Of a stretch of DNA of 64,000 bases, positions 27,848-38,096 are shown one piece after another. Both the position numbers and the translations under genes were made by a program. Every line of letters starts with the position of its first letter. Positions within the stretch are counted from its first letter, which is position 1. Source of the stretch: Streptococcus suis (GTDB lineage Bacteria; Bacillota; Bacilli; Lactobacillales; Streptococcaceae); NCBI GenBank assembly GCA_029593505.1, contig JAKTNI010000002.1, positions 248,001 to 312,000 on the forward strand, in the 5' to 3' direction. The notes beneath the pieces were generated by a model that ran no database searches, was not told the DNA's origin, and was given only the letters and a program-made list of their open reading frames with translations.

Positions 27848-30085
27848 CTATTTAACCGTCTCAATACTCCACGTTTTCCAACCTTTAAAGCGAATTGCTC
27901 CTTGTTGGTCTGTTCGATAAACTGTCATTTTCTGATTCTCAAATCGTTCTAATGTTTCTTGATGAGGATGATGATAGCGGTTGTTTTCTCCAGCAGATAT
28001 CAAAACAACCTTTGCTCCAATATGTTCTAAAAATTTAGGATTAGAAGACCCTTTCGAACCGTGATGTCCTGCTTTTAAAATATCAACTGACAATTGAGGA
28101 TAGCGTTTTATCAAATCTAGTTCTGCATCTTCTAAATCTCCTGTGAATAGGAAACGAGTTTGCAACAAATTACCATACAAAACGATTGAATCATTGTTTC
28201 CTCCATCACCTATCTGAATAGGGTATAGCACTTCTAAATAAGTGTCAAAAATAGGCAATTTATCTCCTACCTGCACTACATGAATAGACGCATTGATTTT
28301 CTTTAACTGCGTCACAAATTCAGGATTTGTCAAACTCCCTGACGATACATAGATACTACCGATTTCAACACTGTTGGCAACTTCTAGCATATCCCCCATA
28401 TGATCACTGTCGGTATGTGTTAATACTAAAACATCAATTTTATCTACACCTCGACTGTACAAATACGGAAGCAATGTTCTTTCGGCATTGCTGGTCTGGG
28501 AGCGATTCTGCCAACTCTCCTTACTCGAAAAATTCACGCGCCCGCCAACATCAATCAAGATTGTACGCCCTCTCACATCTCTCATAAAGATGCTATCGCC
28601 TTGCCCTACATCCACCATCGTTATCTCATTCTCTAAAGGGTGTTTCGTAACAAAAAAGAGCAGAGAAAGACAGAGAGTCAACCAGATTAACCACTTTTTT
28701 TGTCTGTGAAAATCATGCAACAAAAAAAGGCCAACCAGTAATAACAATAATACCACACTAGACGGTTTCCCCAAAATCAATGGTTTTATATCTAATTGTG
28801 CTATCCAAATGATGATCTCTTCCATAAAGATAAAAAACGGATTGACCCAAGTAATGCAGACTAAAGGAGATAACAAAAATATGATGGATAAAGCTGGCAA
28901 CAATAACATATCAAAAAGAATAGAAAAAAGGAATGTTAAGACAATAGATAGAGGTTGAAAGACATAGAAATATGTCATCAGAATAGGTAAAATTCCCAAC
29001 GAGATACTAACGCTTTCTACCACTGTCTTTTTCACTCGCCCCAAATCTTCAAAATCAAATACCGTTAGTAAAAGAGAGTAGGTAAATGTCAATACCCCTC
29101 CTGCTGTTAATAAAAAATGAGGTAGGATAAAAAAACAAATAAAGACCGTCATAGCAAAGTTGTCCAGCTTTCGAAGTCCCATATTACGCAGTAATTTCTG
29201 AATAAGCGAGCGTACCACTGATACAGAAAAACCTGTCAGAGCAGCATATACAACAGAAAAAGGAAATTGCAAAAAGTCTACAGTCTCCTTCGTCACTCCC
29301 AATCGTAAGAGAAACCAACGAAATATTTCTACAAAAAAACCTACCTGCATCCCTGATAGAGCAAAAAGATGAATAATACCTAAACTAGAATAAAGATTAC
29401 TCATCTGATCAAAATCACTCTCCAACTTCCCAAATAACAATCCCGTCATATAATGATTCATAGGAGTCGGAAACTGTTTTTGAATAAATACCACAGTCTT
29501 TCTCCGCCAACTAGATAACCAATCAAACGGATTCCAAGAAATAACCTTCTGCACTTTATCAATTTTCTCTATCTGAACGATCCGATTGATTTCCTGTGTT
29601 TTTAGATATGCTCGATAATCAAAGCCATTAAAATTTCTCTGTACAGGTGGCACACTCACTGTAGCCTCTACTTTTAATTGAACAAGATCTGTAAGATGCT
29701 TAAAATATAGTTGCTCTTTCTGACTTCCTAATCGATAGAAAACCTGATAAATTTGCCCTTTTGCATAGGCACGAAAGGATAAACTATCTCCATTCACATC
29801 AATCGTATCTGGAATGACCTGCAGGTACTCTATTTGAGTTGATGCTGACCGATTTTCATATTCCCAATACAGTTTTTGACAACTACAGAAAAGTATGAAT
29901 AGAGAGACTATTGGAAATATCTTTCTAAAACTTTTCTTTCCCTGACGGATAAAAAAGAGCATTAAACATATAGCAAATACAGTTATCGTTAATATAGAGC
30001 AACAATGCACTCCAAAATAAGCAGAAACGAATAATACGGCCAGATGAATGGGGTGACAAGGCAGTTTGCTAATCCACTGTAACAT
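27848..30085 (-). CDS. comEC: DNA internalization channel ComEC/Rec2
   Basis: This protein of about 745 residues forms the membrane pore for transforming single-stranded DNA. It has an N-terminal soluble OB-like segment, a competence domain with many helices (GLLFGKLESDFDQMSNLYSS, then IHLFALSGMQVGFFVEIF), and a C-terminal metallo-beta-lactamase-like domain with HTDSDHMGD and HHGSKGSSN. I start it at 30085 (MLQWISKLP), which overlaps comEA by 17 bases; an in-frame ATG 15 codons upstream also exists. It looks intact, in contrast to comFA, which is disrupted at the end of this window. Confidence 0.93.
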   Translation of the reverse strand: MLQWISKLPCHPIHLAVLFVSAYFGVHCCSILTITVFAICLMLFFIRQGKKSFRKIFPIVSLFILFCSCQKLYWEYENRSASTQIEYLQVIPDTIDVNGDSLSFRAYAKGQIYQVFYRLGSQKEQLYFKHLTDLVQLKVEATVSVPPVQRNFNGFDYRAYLKTQEINRIVQIEKIDKVQKVISWNPFDWLSSWRRKTVVFIQKQFPTPMNHYMTGLLFGKLESDFDQMSNLYSSLGIIHLFALSGMQVGFFVEIFRWFLLRLGVTKETVDFLQFPFSVVYAALTGFSVSVVRSLIQKLLRNMGLRKLDNFAMTVFICFFILPHFLLTAGGVLTFTYSLLLTVFDFEDLGRVKKTVVESVSISLGILPILMTYFYVFQPLSIVLTFLFSILFDMLLLPALSIIFLLSPLVCITWVNPFFIFMEEIIIWIAQLDIKPLILGKPSSVVLLLLLVGLFLLHDFHRQKKWLIWLTLCLSLLFFVTKHPLENEITMVDVGQGDSIFMRDVRGRTILIDVGGRVNFSSKESWQNRSQTSNAERTLLPYLYSRGVDKIDVLVLTHTDSDHMGDMLEVANSVEIGSIYVSSGSLTNPEFVTQLKKINASIHVVQVGDKLPIFDTYLEVLYPIQIGDGGNNDSIVLYGNLLQTRFLFTGDLEDAELDLIKRYPQLSVDILKAGHHGSKGSSNPKFLEHIGAKVVLISAGENNRYHHPHQETLERFENQKMTVYRTDQQGAIRFKGWKTWSIETVK

Positions 30086-30722
30086 ACGCACGAAGAGTTT
30101 CCATTGTCTTAGCACCAATACCTGAAACATTGTTTAGCTCATCAACTGTTTTAAACAATCCATTTTCCTGACGATAGGCAACAATATCAGCTGCTCTCTT
30201 TGCGCCAATCCCCGATATTGTCTGCAACTCTGCTTCCGTCGCAGTATTGAGATTGACTTTACCAGATGAATCCGCCAAAGATGAAGAAGCATTAGTATTT
30301 TGATGTGATACTACTGAAATATCCTCTCCTTGACTCGCAACATATACGACAGCCTCGTCCGTTAATTTTTGAGCCAAATTAACGGATTTCGGATCCGCAT
30401 GACTGGTAAATCCTCCTGCCGCTTCTACAGCATCATTCAAACGTGAACCAACTGACAAGGTGTACAAACCCGGATTGACTACCGCCCCTTTGACATCCAC
30501 CACTAACTCGTCTGACTCCTCTTTTTGTATAGATTGCTGTTCCATCACTTCTTCCTGACTAGAATCTGTCTGCATTACTTGAGAAAAAGGATCTATCTCT
30601 TGATGACTAACTGATTGAACTGGCTGACTAAACCATAAAAAACTGACGATCACTACTATTGCTCCTAGTGATACGCTTAGTTGCCATTTGTATTCTTTTA
30701 TTATTTCTATCATATGTTCCAT
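30069..30722 (-). CDS. comEA: Competence DNA receptor ComEA
   Basis: This 217-residue protein has an N-terminal membrane anchor (about residues 13-32) and a Ser/Gln/Glu-rich linker. A SLBB domain (VVDVKGAVVNPGLYTLSVGS) and a C-terminal helix-hairpin-helix DNA-binding region (KVNLNTATEAELQTISGIGA, NNVSGIGAKTMETL) follow. It binds double-stranded DNA outside the membrane and passes it to ComEC. GGAGGT precedes the start. It is the first gene of comEA-comEC. Confidence 0.95.
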   Translation of the reverse strand: MEHMIEIIKEYKWQLSVSLGAIVVIVSFLWFSQPVQSVSHQEIDPFSQVMQTDSSQEEVMEQQSIQKEESDELVVDVKGAVVNPGLYTLSVGSRLNDAVEAAGGFTSHADPKSVNLAQKLTDEAVVYVASQGEDISVVSHQNTNASSSLADSSGKVNLNTATEAELQTISGIGAKRAADIVAYRQENGLFKTVDELNNVSGIGAKTMETLRAYVTVD

Positions 30723-30764
30723 AAACGACCTCCACTTAACCAGTTCGTAAACGGCATGAAAAAA

Positions 30765-30788
30765 CAGTCTATATATAAATATAGACTG
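30765..30788 (-). terminator. Intrinsic terminator after plsC
   Basis: CAGTCTATAT and ATATAGACTG form a 10-bp stem with a 4-base loop. On the minus strand TTTTTTCATG follows. It lies between plsC and comEA. Confidence 0.8.
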
Positions 30789-30845
30789 AGTTCCCTAGCT
30801 TGTATCTCAATAGCTATTGTTAAACAAGCTATCGTTAGATAGATC

Positions 30846-31589
30846 TTATTTATCCAACTGTGTGGTTGGCTTCCAGAAAAAACTAGCTATGTAACTAAAT
30901 GCATAGGTCAGTATCAGAATAATCGCTACCAACAATAGAACTGGAATTCGATAGACATACGTCAACACATTCGGTTTTTTCCTTGTCTGGAAAGAAGTAG
31001 CATACTCATCAAGATGTGCGAATTCCACCTCAATACGACGAGTTACTTCTGCCGTTCCAGTATCATCCATCCTCTTAATATCAGAAACATCAATCGGATT
31101 CCCAAAGGCCACATCAATTCTCTCACCAGCCAAGAGACCTTTTATAGTCATAGGACCTACATAGGTAGCAGGCATGAGCTTCACTTTAGCAGATTTAGCA
31201 ATGACTGCCACACCGCCCTTAAGCTCAGATGAATGACGACTGCCAGACGGAAACATCACTAAAGAACGATTACTCTTTTTTAGCATATTCACAGGATACT
31301 TAATAGCAGCCATACCAGGATTCTGACGATCAATCGGAAACGCACCACATTTACTAATCCACCAACCAAAACCACGATCCTTAAACAATTCTTTTTTAGC
31401 CATAAAAATAAATTGCTTAGGCGCCGCTGCATATCCTAAAAATACCGGATCCCAAAACGTTTTGTGTGGTGCAATAAGAATATAATTCTCCTCAGGGGAT
31501 AAAATATTTTCTTTATCATGATAGTGAATATTACCGTTGATTGCCCAGAGCAAAAACGATAATAAATTGCGTAGATATGAATAAAACAT
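30846..31589 (-). CDS. plsC: 1-acyl-sn-glycerol-3-phosphate acyltransferase
   Basis: This protein of about 247 residues adds the second acyl chain to lysophosphatidic acid in phospholipid synthesis. The HX4D catalytic motif is HKTFWDP. The substrate motif is FPSGSRHS (family form FPEGTRS, so E is changed to S and T to S), and GAFPIDRQNPG lies between them. A C-terminal hydrophobic segment (LLVAIILILTYAFSYIASFF) anchors it. The ATG at 31589 has AAGGAGAAAAAC upstream. Confidence 0.92.
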   Translation of the reverse strand: MFYSYLRNLLSFLLWAINGNIHYHDKENILSPEENYILIAPHKTFWDPVFLGYAAAPKQFIFMAKKELFKDRGFGWWISKCGAFPIDRQNPGMAAIKYPVNMLKKSNRSLVMFPSGSRHSSELKGGVAVIAKSAKVKLMPATYVGPMTIKGLLAGERIDVAFGNPIDVSDIKRMDDTGTAEVTRRIEVEFAHLDEYATSFQTRKKPNVLTYVYRIPVLLLVAIILILTYAFSYIASFFWKPTTQLDK

Positions 31590-31723
31590 GTTTTTCTCCT
31601 TCTTCATCATGCAAAATAATACTAATGTGAGATACTTCTCATCTATGTATCATCTAGTATAGCATATATACTCCTTTAAAACACGATTCATTCGTCAAAC
31701 TATTCTTTCACCTACTCCTTTAC

Positions 31724-31752
31724 TTGTCAAAAAACACAGATAGGTTTACAAT
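31724..31752 (+). promoter_or_regulatory. murE promoter placing the start of transcription at the ATG
   Basis: TTGTCA (31724-31729), a 17-base spacer and TACAAT (31747-31752) stand only 6 bases before the murE ATG at 31759. There is no Shine-Dalgarno between them. The mRNA would begin at or next to the ATG. Confidence 0.7.
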
Positions 31753-31758
31753 AGAAAC

Positions 31759-33204
31759 ATGATTACAATTGAACGCATATTAGATATTTTAAAAGCTGAC
31801 GAGAATTTCCGTCACATCAGCTATAATCACAAGTCTTATCACAATTGGGAAAGCATTACGTTTCAGTCTCTTAGCTATGATAGCCGAACAGTAGATGGCG
31901 ATACACTCTTTTTTGCCAAAGGATTGTCATTTAAAAAAGAGTTTTTAGATAGAGCAATCTCCACCGGACTTGCTTTCTATATATCAGAAATTGACTATGA
32001 AGTAGGCATTCCTGCTATCTTAGTAGCAGATATTAAACAGGCAATGAGCTTAATTGCTATGGAATTTTATGAGTATCCCCAGAACAAAATTAAGCTTTTA
32101 GCTTTTACTGGAACCAAAGGCAAAACAACTGCAGCTTACTTTGCTTTTAATATCCTCAAGCAAAGTCATAAGCCCGCTATGCTATCTACTATGCATACTA
32201 CCTTAGATGGAAAGCATTTTTTTAAATCAACTCTGACAACTCCAGAAAGTCTGGACCTTTTTGCTATGATGGCAACAGCAGTAAATAATGGTATGACTCA
32301 TTTGATTATGGAGGTTTCTAGCCAAGCTTATCTTGTTAAGCGAGTCTATGGTTTAATCTTTGATATTGGTGTCTTTTTAAATATCAGTCCCGATCATATC
32401 GGACCAATTGAGCATCCAACATTTGAAGATTATTTTTACCATAAACGTCTCCTAATGGATAATAGTAGAGCCGTAATTGTCAATGCTGGAATGAAAGATT
32501 TCGATATTGTCCAAAATCAAGTTGACACAAAAGCACATGATTTCTACGGTATTTCCTCTGACAACGACATCGATCAATCTACAGCTTTTGATTTCACAGC
32601 TACCGGTAAACTGGCTGGACAGTACACCCTCCAACTTATTGGTAGATTTAACCAAGAAAATGCCATCGCAGCTGGACTAGCTTGTCTACGCTTGGGAGCA
32701 AGTCTGAAAGATATTCGAGCAGGAATTGCCCAAACGAATGTCCCCGGTCGTATGGAAGTGCTAACGCAATCTAACGGAGCTAAAATTTTTGTAGATTATG
32801 CCCATAATGGCGACTCGGTTAAAAAACTCCTAGATGTTGTACTGGAACATCAAACTGGAAAGGTCATCCTTATCTTAGGAGCTCCTGGGAATAAGGGAGA
32901 GAGTCGTCGTAAAGACTTCGGTCTTCTGCTAAATGACTACCCTCAAGTAGAAGTAGTTCTCACTTCTGATGATCCAAACAGAGAAAATCCTGAAGACATT
33001 GCTAAAGAAATTGCTCATTATATGAAACGACCAAGCCGCTTTATCGCTGATCGAGAAAAAGCTATCCAAATGGCCATGAATCAAACTACCTCATCTCAAG
33101 ATGCAGTAATCATCGCTGGTAAAGGGGCAGATGCTTACCAAATTGTTGATGGATGTCACCAAGAATACGCCGGCGATCTCGAAATCGCTAAAAAATATTT
33201 ATAA
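31759..33204 (+). CDS. murE: UDP-N-acetylmuramoyl-L-alanyl-D-glutamate--L-lysine ligase
   Basis: This 481-residue Mur ligase adds the third stem-peptide residue. The ATP loop is [14 protein letters not shown] and [10 protein letters not shown] marks the muropeptide region. The C-terminal selectivity motif reads DDPNRENP, the lysine form, not the DNPR of meso-diaminopimelate enzymes. The N-terminus [12 protein letters not shown] matches streptococcal MurE, so the start is secure. The close promoter and lack of a ribosome site suggest leaderless translation. A terminator follows. Confidence 0.95.
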   Translation: MITIERILDILKADENFRHISYNHKSYHNWESITFQSLSYDSRTVDGDTLFFAKGLSFKKEFLDRAISTGLAFYISEIDYEVGIPAILVADIKQAMSLIAMEFYEYPQNKIKLLAFTGTKGKTTAAYFAFNILKQSHKPAMLSTMHTTLDGKHFFKSTLTTPESLDLFAMMATAVNNGMTHLIMEVSSQAYLVKRVYGLIFDIGVFLNISPDHIGPIEHPTFEDYFYHKRLLMDNSRAVIVNAGMKDFDIVQNQVDTKAHDFYGISSDNDIDQSTAFDFTATGKLAGQYTLQLIGRFNQENAIAAGLACLRLGASLKDIRAGIAQTNVPGRMEVLTQSNGAKIFVDYAHNGDSVKKLLDVVLEHQTGKVILILGAPGNKGESRRKDFGLLLNDYPQVEVVLTSDDPNRENPEDIAKEIAHYMKRPSRFIADREKAIQMAMNQTTSSQDAVIIAGKGADAYQIVDGCHQEYAGDLEIAKKYL

Positions 33205-33209
33205 AAAAT

Positions 33210-33242
33210 AAACCACCGTACTTCCAAATAGTCGGTGGTTTT
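33210..33242 (+). terminator. Intrinsic terminator of murE
   Basis: AAACCACCG pairs with CGGTGGTTTT across a 14-base loop. Confidence 0.75.
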
Positions 33243-33319
33243 AGAATAGTTTTGACATAAAACATGTAGAGTAAATCGAAGCATTTTAAAAGATGCACAC
33301 TAACAATCATTCTTCACTA

Positions 33320-34033
33320 TTATTGATAGGAACTAAGTTTACTTGCTGCCGCCTCATCTACAATCAATACAACATTCTCGTGGCGTTGAAGGATACTTGC
33401 TGGGACTTCTTCTGTAATAGGTCCTTCTACTGTCGCCTTAATAGCTTCTGCTTTCTCAACTCCATAAGCCATCAAAACAATGGTTTTTGCAGCCATAATA
33501 TTCGCAATTCCCATCGAAATAGCTTGTTTAGGAACCTCATCAATTGTTTTGAAAAAACGACTATTGGCTTCAATAGTAGATGGTGCTAGATCAACCAAAT
33601 GTGTTTCACCATTAAATGGAGTTCCAGGTTCATTAAAGCCGATATGACCATTTCTACCAATGCCTAAAATTTGAAAATCTATTGGATAATCTCTTAAAAC
33701 TTGATTGTAACGGATGATTTCTATCTCGATATCTTCTGCCAAACCATTCGGTAAATAAGAATGACTGAACGGTTTTACGTTAAATAACTGCTGTTTCATA
33801 AAATAAGCATAGGACTGATCACTATTTTCATCCAGTCCCACATACTCATCCAAATTGACAGAGATTAATTGGGAAAAATCTACATCGGATTCCCGAATGG
33901 CTTTATAAAACTCAAGTGGACTTGAGCCTGTCGCTAATCCCAACACTTTTGCACCACCAGCAAGTTTTTCTTTTAACAGCTGAAAAGCAACAGCAGCTCC
34001 TTCTGATTGATCTTTTACAATATGAATTTTCAT
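33320..34033 (-). CDS. nagB: Glucosamine-6-phosphate deaminase
   Basis: This protein of about 237 residues converts glucosamine-6-phosphate to fructose-6-phosphate and ammonia in amino sugar use. Seen are [14 protein letters not shown] (phosphate site), [33 protein letters not shown] and [16 protein letters not shown]. The ATG at 34033 has AAAAGGAGTTG upstream. Two GntR/NagR-type operators precede the gene, so it is probably repressed until amino-sugar phosphate appears. It stands alone here, with nagA not next to it. Confidence 0.96.
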   Translation of the reverse strand: MKIHIVKDQSEGAAVAFQLLKEKLAGGAKVLGLATGSSPLEFYKAIRESDVDFSQLISVNLDEYVGLDENSDQSYAYFMKQQLFNVKPFSHSYLPNGLAEDIEIEIIRYNQVLRDYPIDFQILGIGRNGHIGFNEPGTPFNGETHLVDLAPSTIEANSRFFKTIDEVPKQAISMGIANIMAAKTIVLMAYGVEKAEAIKATVEGPITEEVPASILQRHENVVLIVDEAAASKLSSYQ

Positions 34034-34045
34034 AAACAACTCCTT

Positions 34046-34085
34046 TTGGTCTATACCATTTATTTTATTATATGGTATAGACCAA
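34046..34085. promoter_or_regulatory. Paired NagR (dre-type) operators upstream of nagB
   Basis: TTGGTCTATACCAT (34046-34059) and ATGGTATAGACCAA (34072-34085) are perfect inverted copies. Each one is close to the GntR/HutC-type NagR and DasR box (TGGTCTAGACCA-like). The first copy touches the nagB ribosome-binding region. Binding by NagR is known for such boxes; here it is inferred. Confidence 0.75.
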
Positions 34086-34166
34086 TTTTTGTCAAGAAGA
34101 AATAACTCGTGTCATTGATAATGATTTTTACCTCTTATAAAGATACCATACAAAAAAACTATTTGG

Positions 34167-34382
34167 TTAGTGCCCCAAATAGTCTTCCCATATAGTATCA
34201 AATTCACTCATCGAAAAAGAAAAACTTGCAGATTCTTCTAAAAAACGACTAATGCAATCAAAATTATCCGATTGTTTCGGGAAATCAGATTCCTCAAAAA
34301 CATAATCTGCCAAAATAGCTACTGGAGCATGAGATTTTGGATTGCGTTGAGTCATTAACCAAGAATAAAAACTTCTTCTCAC
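34167..34382 (-). CDS. YozE-family (UPF0346) small protein
   Basis: This 71-residue protein reads [20 protein letters not shown], then [16 protein letters not shown], and ends [11 protein letters not shown], as in UPF0346/YozE proteins. I start it at a GTG (34382) with AAGGAAAA 8-9 bases upstream because this gives the 71-residue length usual for streptococcal members. An ATG eight codons earlier has no such site. The family has a sterile-alpha-like fold and no established role. Confidence 0.85.
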   Translation of the reverse strand: MRRSFYSWLMTQRNPKSHAPVAILADYVFEESDFPKQSDNFDCISRFLEESASFSFSMSEFDTIWEDYLGH

Positions 34383-34431
34383 AATATTTTCCTTACATAT
34401 TACCATTTATTATTCTGAATAAGACGTTCTA

Positions 34432-35352
34432 CTATCTCAATCCCAGCATGCTTTCCTTAGCATGAATCATCTCTGTAATCATTTGACAATATGGCGTTGG
34501 AATACCTGCACGTTTGCCTTTAAAAACAACCGCTCCATTAAGGTAATCAATCTCCGTTTTACGCTTGTTTTGAACCAAATCCTGATGCATTGACGGATAA
34601 TGACTAGAAGCTTTTTTAGAAGTATCCATAACATATTTCCAAATAGCTTCCTCATCAATACCATCTGTCTCAGATTTAGCAACTGCAATAAACTCTTTAA
34701 AAATTCCTTGGACAATATTAAGACCTGCTTCGGTACCAAATAATTCACCGATAGTACAATCTAAAACCGTACAAGTTGGATTCATTGTTCCATTAACACA
34801 TGCTTTCTGCCAAATTGCTCGAATCACATGATCATCGTACTTGGCATGTAAGCCTGCTTCATTGAACATATCAATGATTTCCGAAACAGATTCCCCATCA
34901 CCAGACATATTTTGCAAAGAAAGAGAACCTGGTCCCTGTAAATGTGCATGACCCGGACCTTTAAGTCCTGCTAACCAAACCGTCACTCCAACCATAATGC
35001 TTTCCTCTGGCACATATCGACGCATGGTTGTTGCATGACCCAAACCATTTAAAAGACTTAATACTTTGGTATGCTTTCCGATAATTCCTTTGATATCCTG
35101 TAACATCTTTGGCAATTGATCCGCTTTAGTGAGCAAAATAATCAAATCAGCAACCTCGGTAGCCTCGGTAGGTTTCATAATGGGAAGATGTACAATATCA
35201 TCCACATCTCCCGTCACCTTTAAACCATCTTTTTGAATGGCTGAAATGTGTGCCTCCCAGTTATCCAACAAAATAACCTCGTGTTTTGTCTTAGATAATT
35301 GATAGCCAAAACGACACCCCATAGCACCTGCACCTGCAATATATACTCTCAT
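34432..35352 (-). CDS. 2-dehydropantoate 2-reductase-like (ApbA/PanE)
   Basis: This 306-residue oxidoreductase has an N-terminal Rossmann motif VYIAGAGAMGCRFGYQLSK, the LLTKADQLP stretch after strand 4, and the C-terminal helical domain of ketopantoate reductases (WQKACVNGTMNPTCTVLDC, IWKYVMDTSKKASSHYPSMH). PanE makes pantoate for coenzyme A, but many PanE-like paralogues have other substrates and no other pantothenate gene is adjacent. It lies 3 bases downstream of cvfB and shares its strand. Confidence 0.85.
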   Translation of the reverse strand: MRVYIAGAGAMGCRFGYQLSKTKHEVILLDNWEAHISAIQKDGLKVTGDVDDIVHLPIMKPTEATEVADLIILLTKADQLPKMLQDIKGIIGKHTKVLSLLNGLGHATTMRRYVPEESIMVGVTVWLAGLKGPGHAHLQGPGSLSLQNMSGDGESVSEIIDMFNEAGLHAKYDDHVIRAIWQKACVNGTMNPTCTVLDCTIGELFGTEAGLNIVQGIFKEFIAVAKSETDGIDEEAIWKYVMDTSKKASSHYPSMHQDLVQNKRKTEIDYLNGAVVFKGKRAGIPTPYCQMITEMIHAKESMLGLR

Positions 35353-35355
35353 AAT

Positions 35356-36210
35356 TTATATTAACTCCGTTCCTATTTCACTTTGTTTAATTTTACCAGC
35401 TTTCATCAAGCCCCCTAGGGCTTTTTTAAACTGTCCTTTAGATATGCCAAAAATGGTCATAATGTCTTCTGGAGAAGATTTATCATTTAAAGTCATGAAA
35501 CCTCCGTTACTTTCCAAGTATGTCAGAATCATCTGTGCATCATTTTCTAACATCTCAAATGAACGTGGTTTCAAAGAAAGATTCAAAGTCCGATCAACTG
35601 CACGATAACCGATTACTCGAACTTGCAATTCTTGCCCTAAACGTGGTTCTGAATACCGTTCATTAGGATGAATAAAGCCGAGCATGTTATTATCTGGTAA
35701 ATAGACAAAACTACCACTTAATTTCAGACGATAAACAATAGCTCGTAACTGCTGGTTTTGCATATTGTCATATGCTGGACCTGCTAATTTCTGAAAATCT
35801 TCCTGTAAAGCTGGAATAGCCCAAATTCGATCCTTTTTATCTACTTCATATCGAACATAGAGTTGGTCTCCCTTTTTCGGCCACAATTCTTTTAATTCTG
35901 GTAAAATATCCAAAGAAACAACCACCTGCTTGTCAGGAAGTCCAGTATCCACAAAGACTCCTAAATCCTTCCGTACATCAGTGACAACGCCCCAACCAAA
36001 TTGCTCACGTGTAGCTGTAATTTCTTTAGTTGTCAAGCGCAACTTTTGCATCATATCCGTATAGGTAAAGCCTTTTACAGACTGACCCAATTGATAAATT
36101 CCTTCGTCTTTTGAAAGAGCAAATGTTAACCCTTCTTTTTGAATGAAGTAAAACTTGTCATTTTGATCTGTCACCAAACCAACGATATGATTTACTAATA
36201 AATTGTTCAT
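35356..36210 (-). CDS. cvfB: CvfB-like S1 RNA-binding protein
   Basis: This 284-residue protein has tandem S1-like OB domains (about residues 10-60, 65-130 and 145-215; GWGVVTDVRKDLGVFVDTGL is one S1 strand set). A C-terminal winged-helix segment (EDIMTIFGISKGQFKKALGG) follows. This layout is that of CvfB/YitL proteins, which affect virulence gene expression in staphylococci by binding RNA. The role here is inferred. It is followed closely by the PanE-like gene. Confidence 0.88.
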   Translation of the reverse strand: MNNLLVNHIVGLVTDQNDKFYFIQKEGLTFALSKDEGIYQLGQSVKGFTYTDMMQKLRLTTKEITATREQFGWGVVTDVRKDLGVFVDTGLPDKQVVVSLDILPELKELWPKKGDQLYVRYEVDKKDRIWAIPALQEDFQKLAGPAYDNMQNQQLRAIVYRLKLSGSFVYLPDNNMLGFIHPNERYSEPRLGQELQVRVIGYRAVDRTLNLSLKPRSFEMLENDAQMILTYLESNGGFMTLNDKSSPEDIMTIFGISKGQFKKALGGLMKAGKIKQSEIGTELI

Positions 36211-36366
36211 ATACTCTGCTTTCTATGTAGCTAGATTGGCTATCTCAACTTCGAGTTGCTAACTGTAATATGGGCGATTGTCATCAAAAAGGGGACACAA
36301 GAATATAATCTCTCATTTCCTAATTCCACTATTTGATATAATCTAGCTAGAGTTTTTCTTAAAGGT

Positions 36367-36924
36367 TTATACGTCTAGCAATTCTTTTTCTTTATCAGCA
36401 GTCATTTTATCAATCGTTTTAATAGCCTCATCTGTTACTTTTTGAATCTCTTTTTCTAAGTTCTTCAAATCGTCTTCAGTAATCTCTTTATTTTTTTCAG
36501 CCTTCTTAGCTTCATCCATAGCATCACGACGAATATTACGGATAGATACTTTAGAGTTTTCTCCCACCTTTTTCACATCTTTTGCTAAGTTTTTACGTGT
36601 TTCTTCTGTTAAAGCTGGAATTACTAAACGAATCACTGTTCCATCGGATTGTGGTGTTAAACCTAAATCTGATGCGTTCAAAGCACGCTCAATATCTTTT
36701 AAAATCGATTTATCAAACGGCGTGATTAGAAGAACACGTGCCTCAGGAACTGTAATTCCTGCTAATTGATTCAATGGAGTTGGTGCACCATAATATTCAA
36801 CTGAGATACGATCCAACAAACTAGCATTTGCTCGACCAGCACGAATATGGCTAAATTCACGTGCTAAACTTTGATGAGACTGATTCATGCGTTCTTGCGC
36901 TTTGGCAATAATTTCTTTAGACAT
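36367..36924 (-). CDS. frr: Ribosome recycling factor
   Basis: This 185-residue two-domain protein splits post-termination ribosomes with EF-G. The three-helix bundle and the hinge regions are recognisable: [33 protein letters not shown] and [16 protein letters not shown]. It lies 24 bases downstream of pyrH, an arrangement common in bacteria. Confidence 0.97.
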   Translation of the reverse strand: MSKEIIAKAQERMNQSHQSLAREFSHIRAGRANASLLDRISVEYYGAPTPLNQLAGITVPEARVLLITPFDKSILKDIERALNASDLGLTPQSDGTVIRLVIPALTEETRKNLAKDVKKVGENSKVSIRNIRRDAMDEAKKAEKNKEITEDDLKNLEKEIQKVTDEAIKTIDKMTADKEKELLDV

Positions 36925-36948
36925 ATAAATTCCTTCTTTATTACTTTA

Positions 36949-37680
36949 TTATTTTGATTCTGAGTAATTTGAAACGGTTGTACCGATTTGTTCACCAAAT
37001 ACAACTCGTTTAATATTGCCCGGTTCATTCATATTGAAGACTACCAGATCAATATCATTATCCATAGAGAGTGTGGAAGCTGTTGCATCCATGATTTTAA
37101 GACCACGACTAATTACCTCACGGTGAGTCAACTCATTGAATTTAACAGCATTTGCATCCTTCTTAGGATCAGCATTATAGACACCATCAACACCATTTTT
37201 TGCCATTAAAATGGCATCTGCTTCAATTTCCGCAGCACGAAGAGCTGCTGTTGTATCTGTTGAAAAATAAGGCGACCCAATACCTGCTCCAAAGATAACA
37301 ATACGTCCTTTTTCAAGATGACGTAACGCACGCCCACGAATATACGGTTCTGCTACAGACTGCATGGCAATTGCTGTCTGCACTCGAGTATCTACACCAA
37401 GTTGTTTGAGAGAATCCGCCATCACAAGAGCATTCATGACGGTACCTAACATTCCTGTGTAATCAGCTTGAACACGATCCATACCTGCTTCTGCAGCAGG
37501 CTCCCCACGCCAAAGATTTCCACCACCAATAACAAGAGCAATCTGAACACCTGATTCTGCTACTTCTTGAATTTCTTTAGCCATATCTTGGACAGTCTTG
37601 ATATCAATACCAACACCACGTTCCCCAGATAAAGCCTCTCCTGATAGTTTAATTAGGATACGTTCATATTTTGGTTTCAT
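36949..37680 (-). CDS. pyrH: UMP kinase
   Basis: This 243-residue amino-acid-kinase-fold enzyme phosphorylates UMP to UDP. Key stretches are [46 protein letters not shown] and [16 protein letters not shown]. It is cotranscribed with frr. An extended -10 (TGGTAGAAT on the minus strand, near 37710) lies in the upstream gap. Confidence 0.97.
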   Translation of the reverse strand: MKPKYERILIKLSGEALSGERGVGIDIKTVQDMAKEIQEVAESGVQIALVIGGGNLWRGEPAAEAGMDRVQADYTGMLGTVMNALVMADSLKQLGVDTRVQTAIAMQSVAEPYIRGRALRHLEKGRIVIFGAGIGSPYFSTDTTAALRAAEIEADAILMAKNGVDGVYNADPKKDANAVKFNELTHREVISRGLKIMDATASTLSMDNDIDLVVFNMNEPGNIKRVVFGEQIGTTVSNYSESK

Positions 37681-37943
37681 GTTCTATCTCCTCTATTTCA
37701 TCCTTATCATTCTACCACAAAACTTGAAATTTTTATACTGAAATCTTTAAATAAGTCTGTGGTAAATTTTTTATAGAATAATCCATATTCATAAGAATAA
37801 AGAAACAGATTCTTGACAATGATTCTACTGTCCTATACCATGGTCTGGTATACTAAATTGAACAAGACCTAATTGCTACACTCGGCATCGTAAAAATTGT
37901 AGTTCTTCCGACTTTTTTATTTATAAAAACTTAATTCTTATCC

Positions 37944-38029
37944 TGTTAACAACGGATTGACTCCCAATCAAAAGGAATTAGAGTACTTAAAAAATAATTT
38001 CCATTTTCGTAACTAATTATTTGATATTA
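37944..38029. repeat. Diverged direct repeat, copy A
   Basis: This is a copy of the segment at 39404-39488 in the same orientation. Both contain the exact block AACAACGGATTGACTCC and many matched bases to the closing AATTATTTGA. The two copies flank the 364-aa membrane-anchored protein gene. Confidence 0.65.
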
Positions 38030-38064
38030 TTCCTATAATGTATATGTTTATTTTTTAATACATA

Positions 38065-38096
38065 AAAAGCCCTATGGTTTTTTCCATAAAGGCTTT
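38065..38096 (-). terminator. Intrinsic terminator of the 364-aa protein gene
   Basis: AAAGCC-x-TATGG pairs with CCATA-xx-GGCTTT. On the minus strand a run of five T follows. Confidence 0.7.

Noticed and set aside
30808..30835. Short inverted repeat TAGCTATTG..AAGCTAT near plsC
   Set aside because: The stem is short and imperfect and a better terminator stands beside it.
33293..33589. 98-codon plus-strand frame opposite nagB
   Set aside because: It is antisense to a clear nagB and rich in Cys/Asn/His, as expected from an antisense frame.
37813..37860. Plus-strand promoter-like TTGACA and TATACC/GGTATA inverted pair
   Set aside because: Spacing to any -10 is poor and no plus-strand gene follows.
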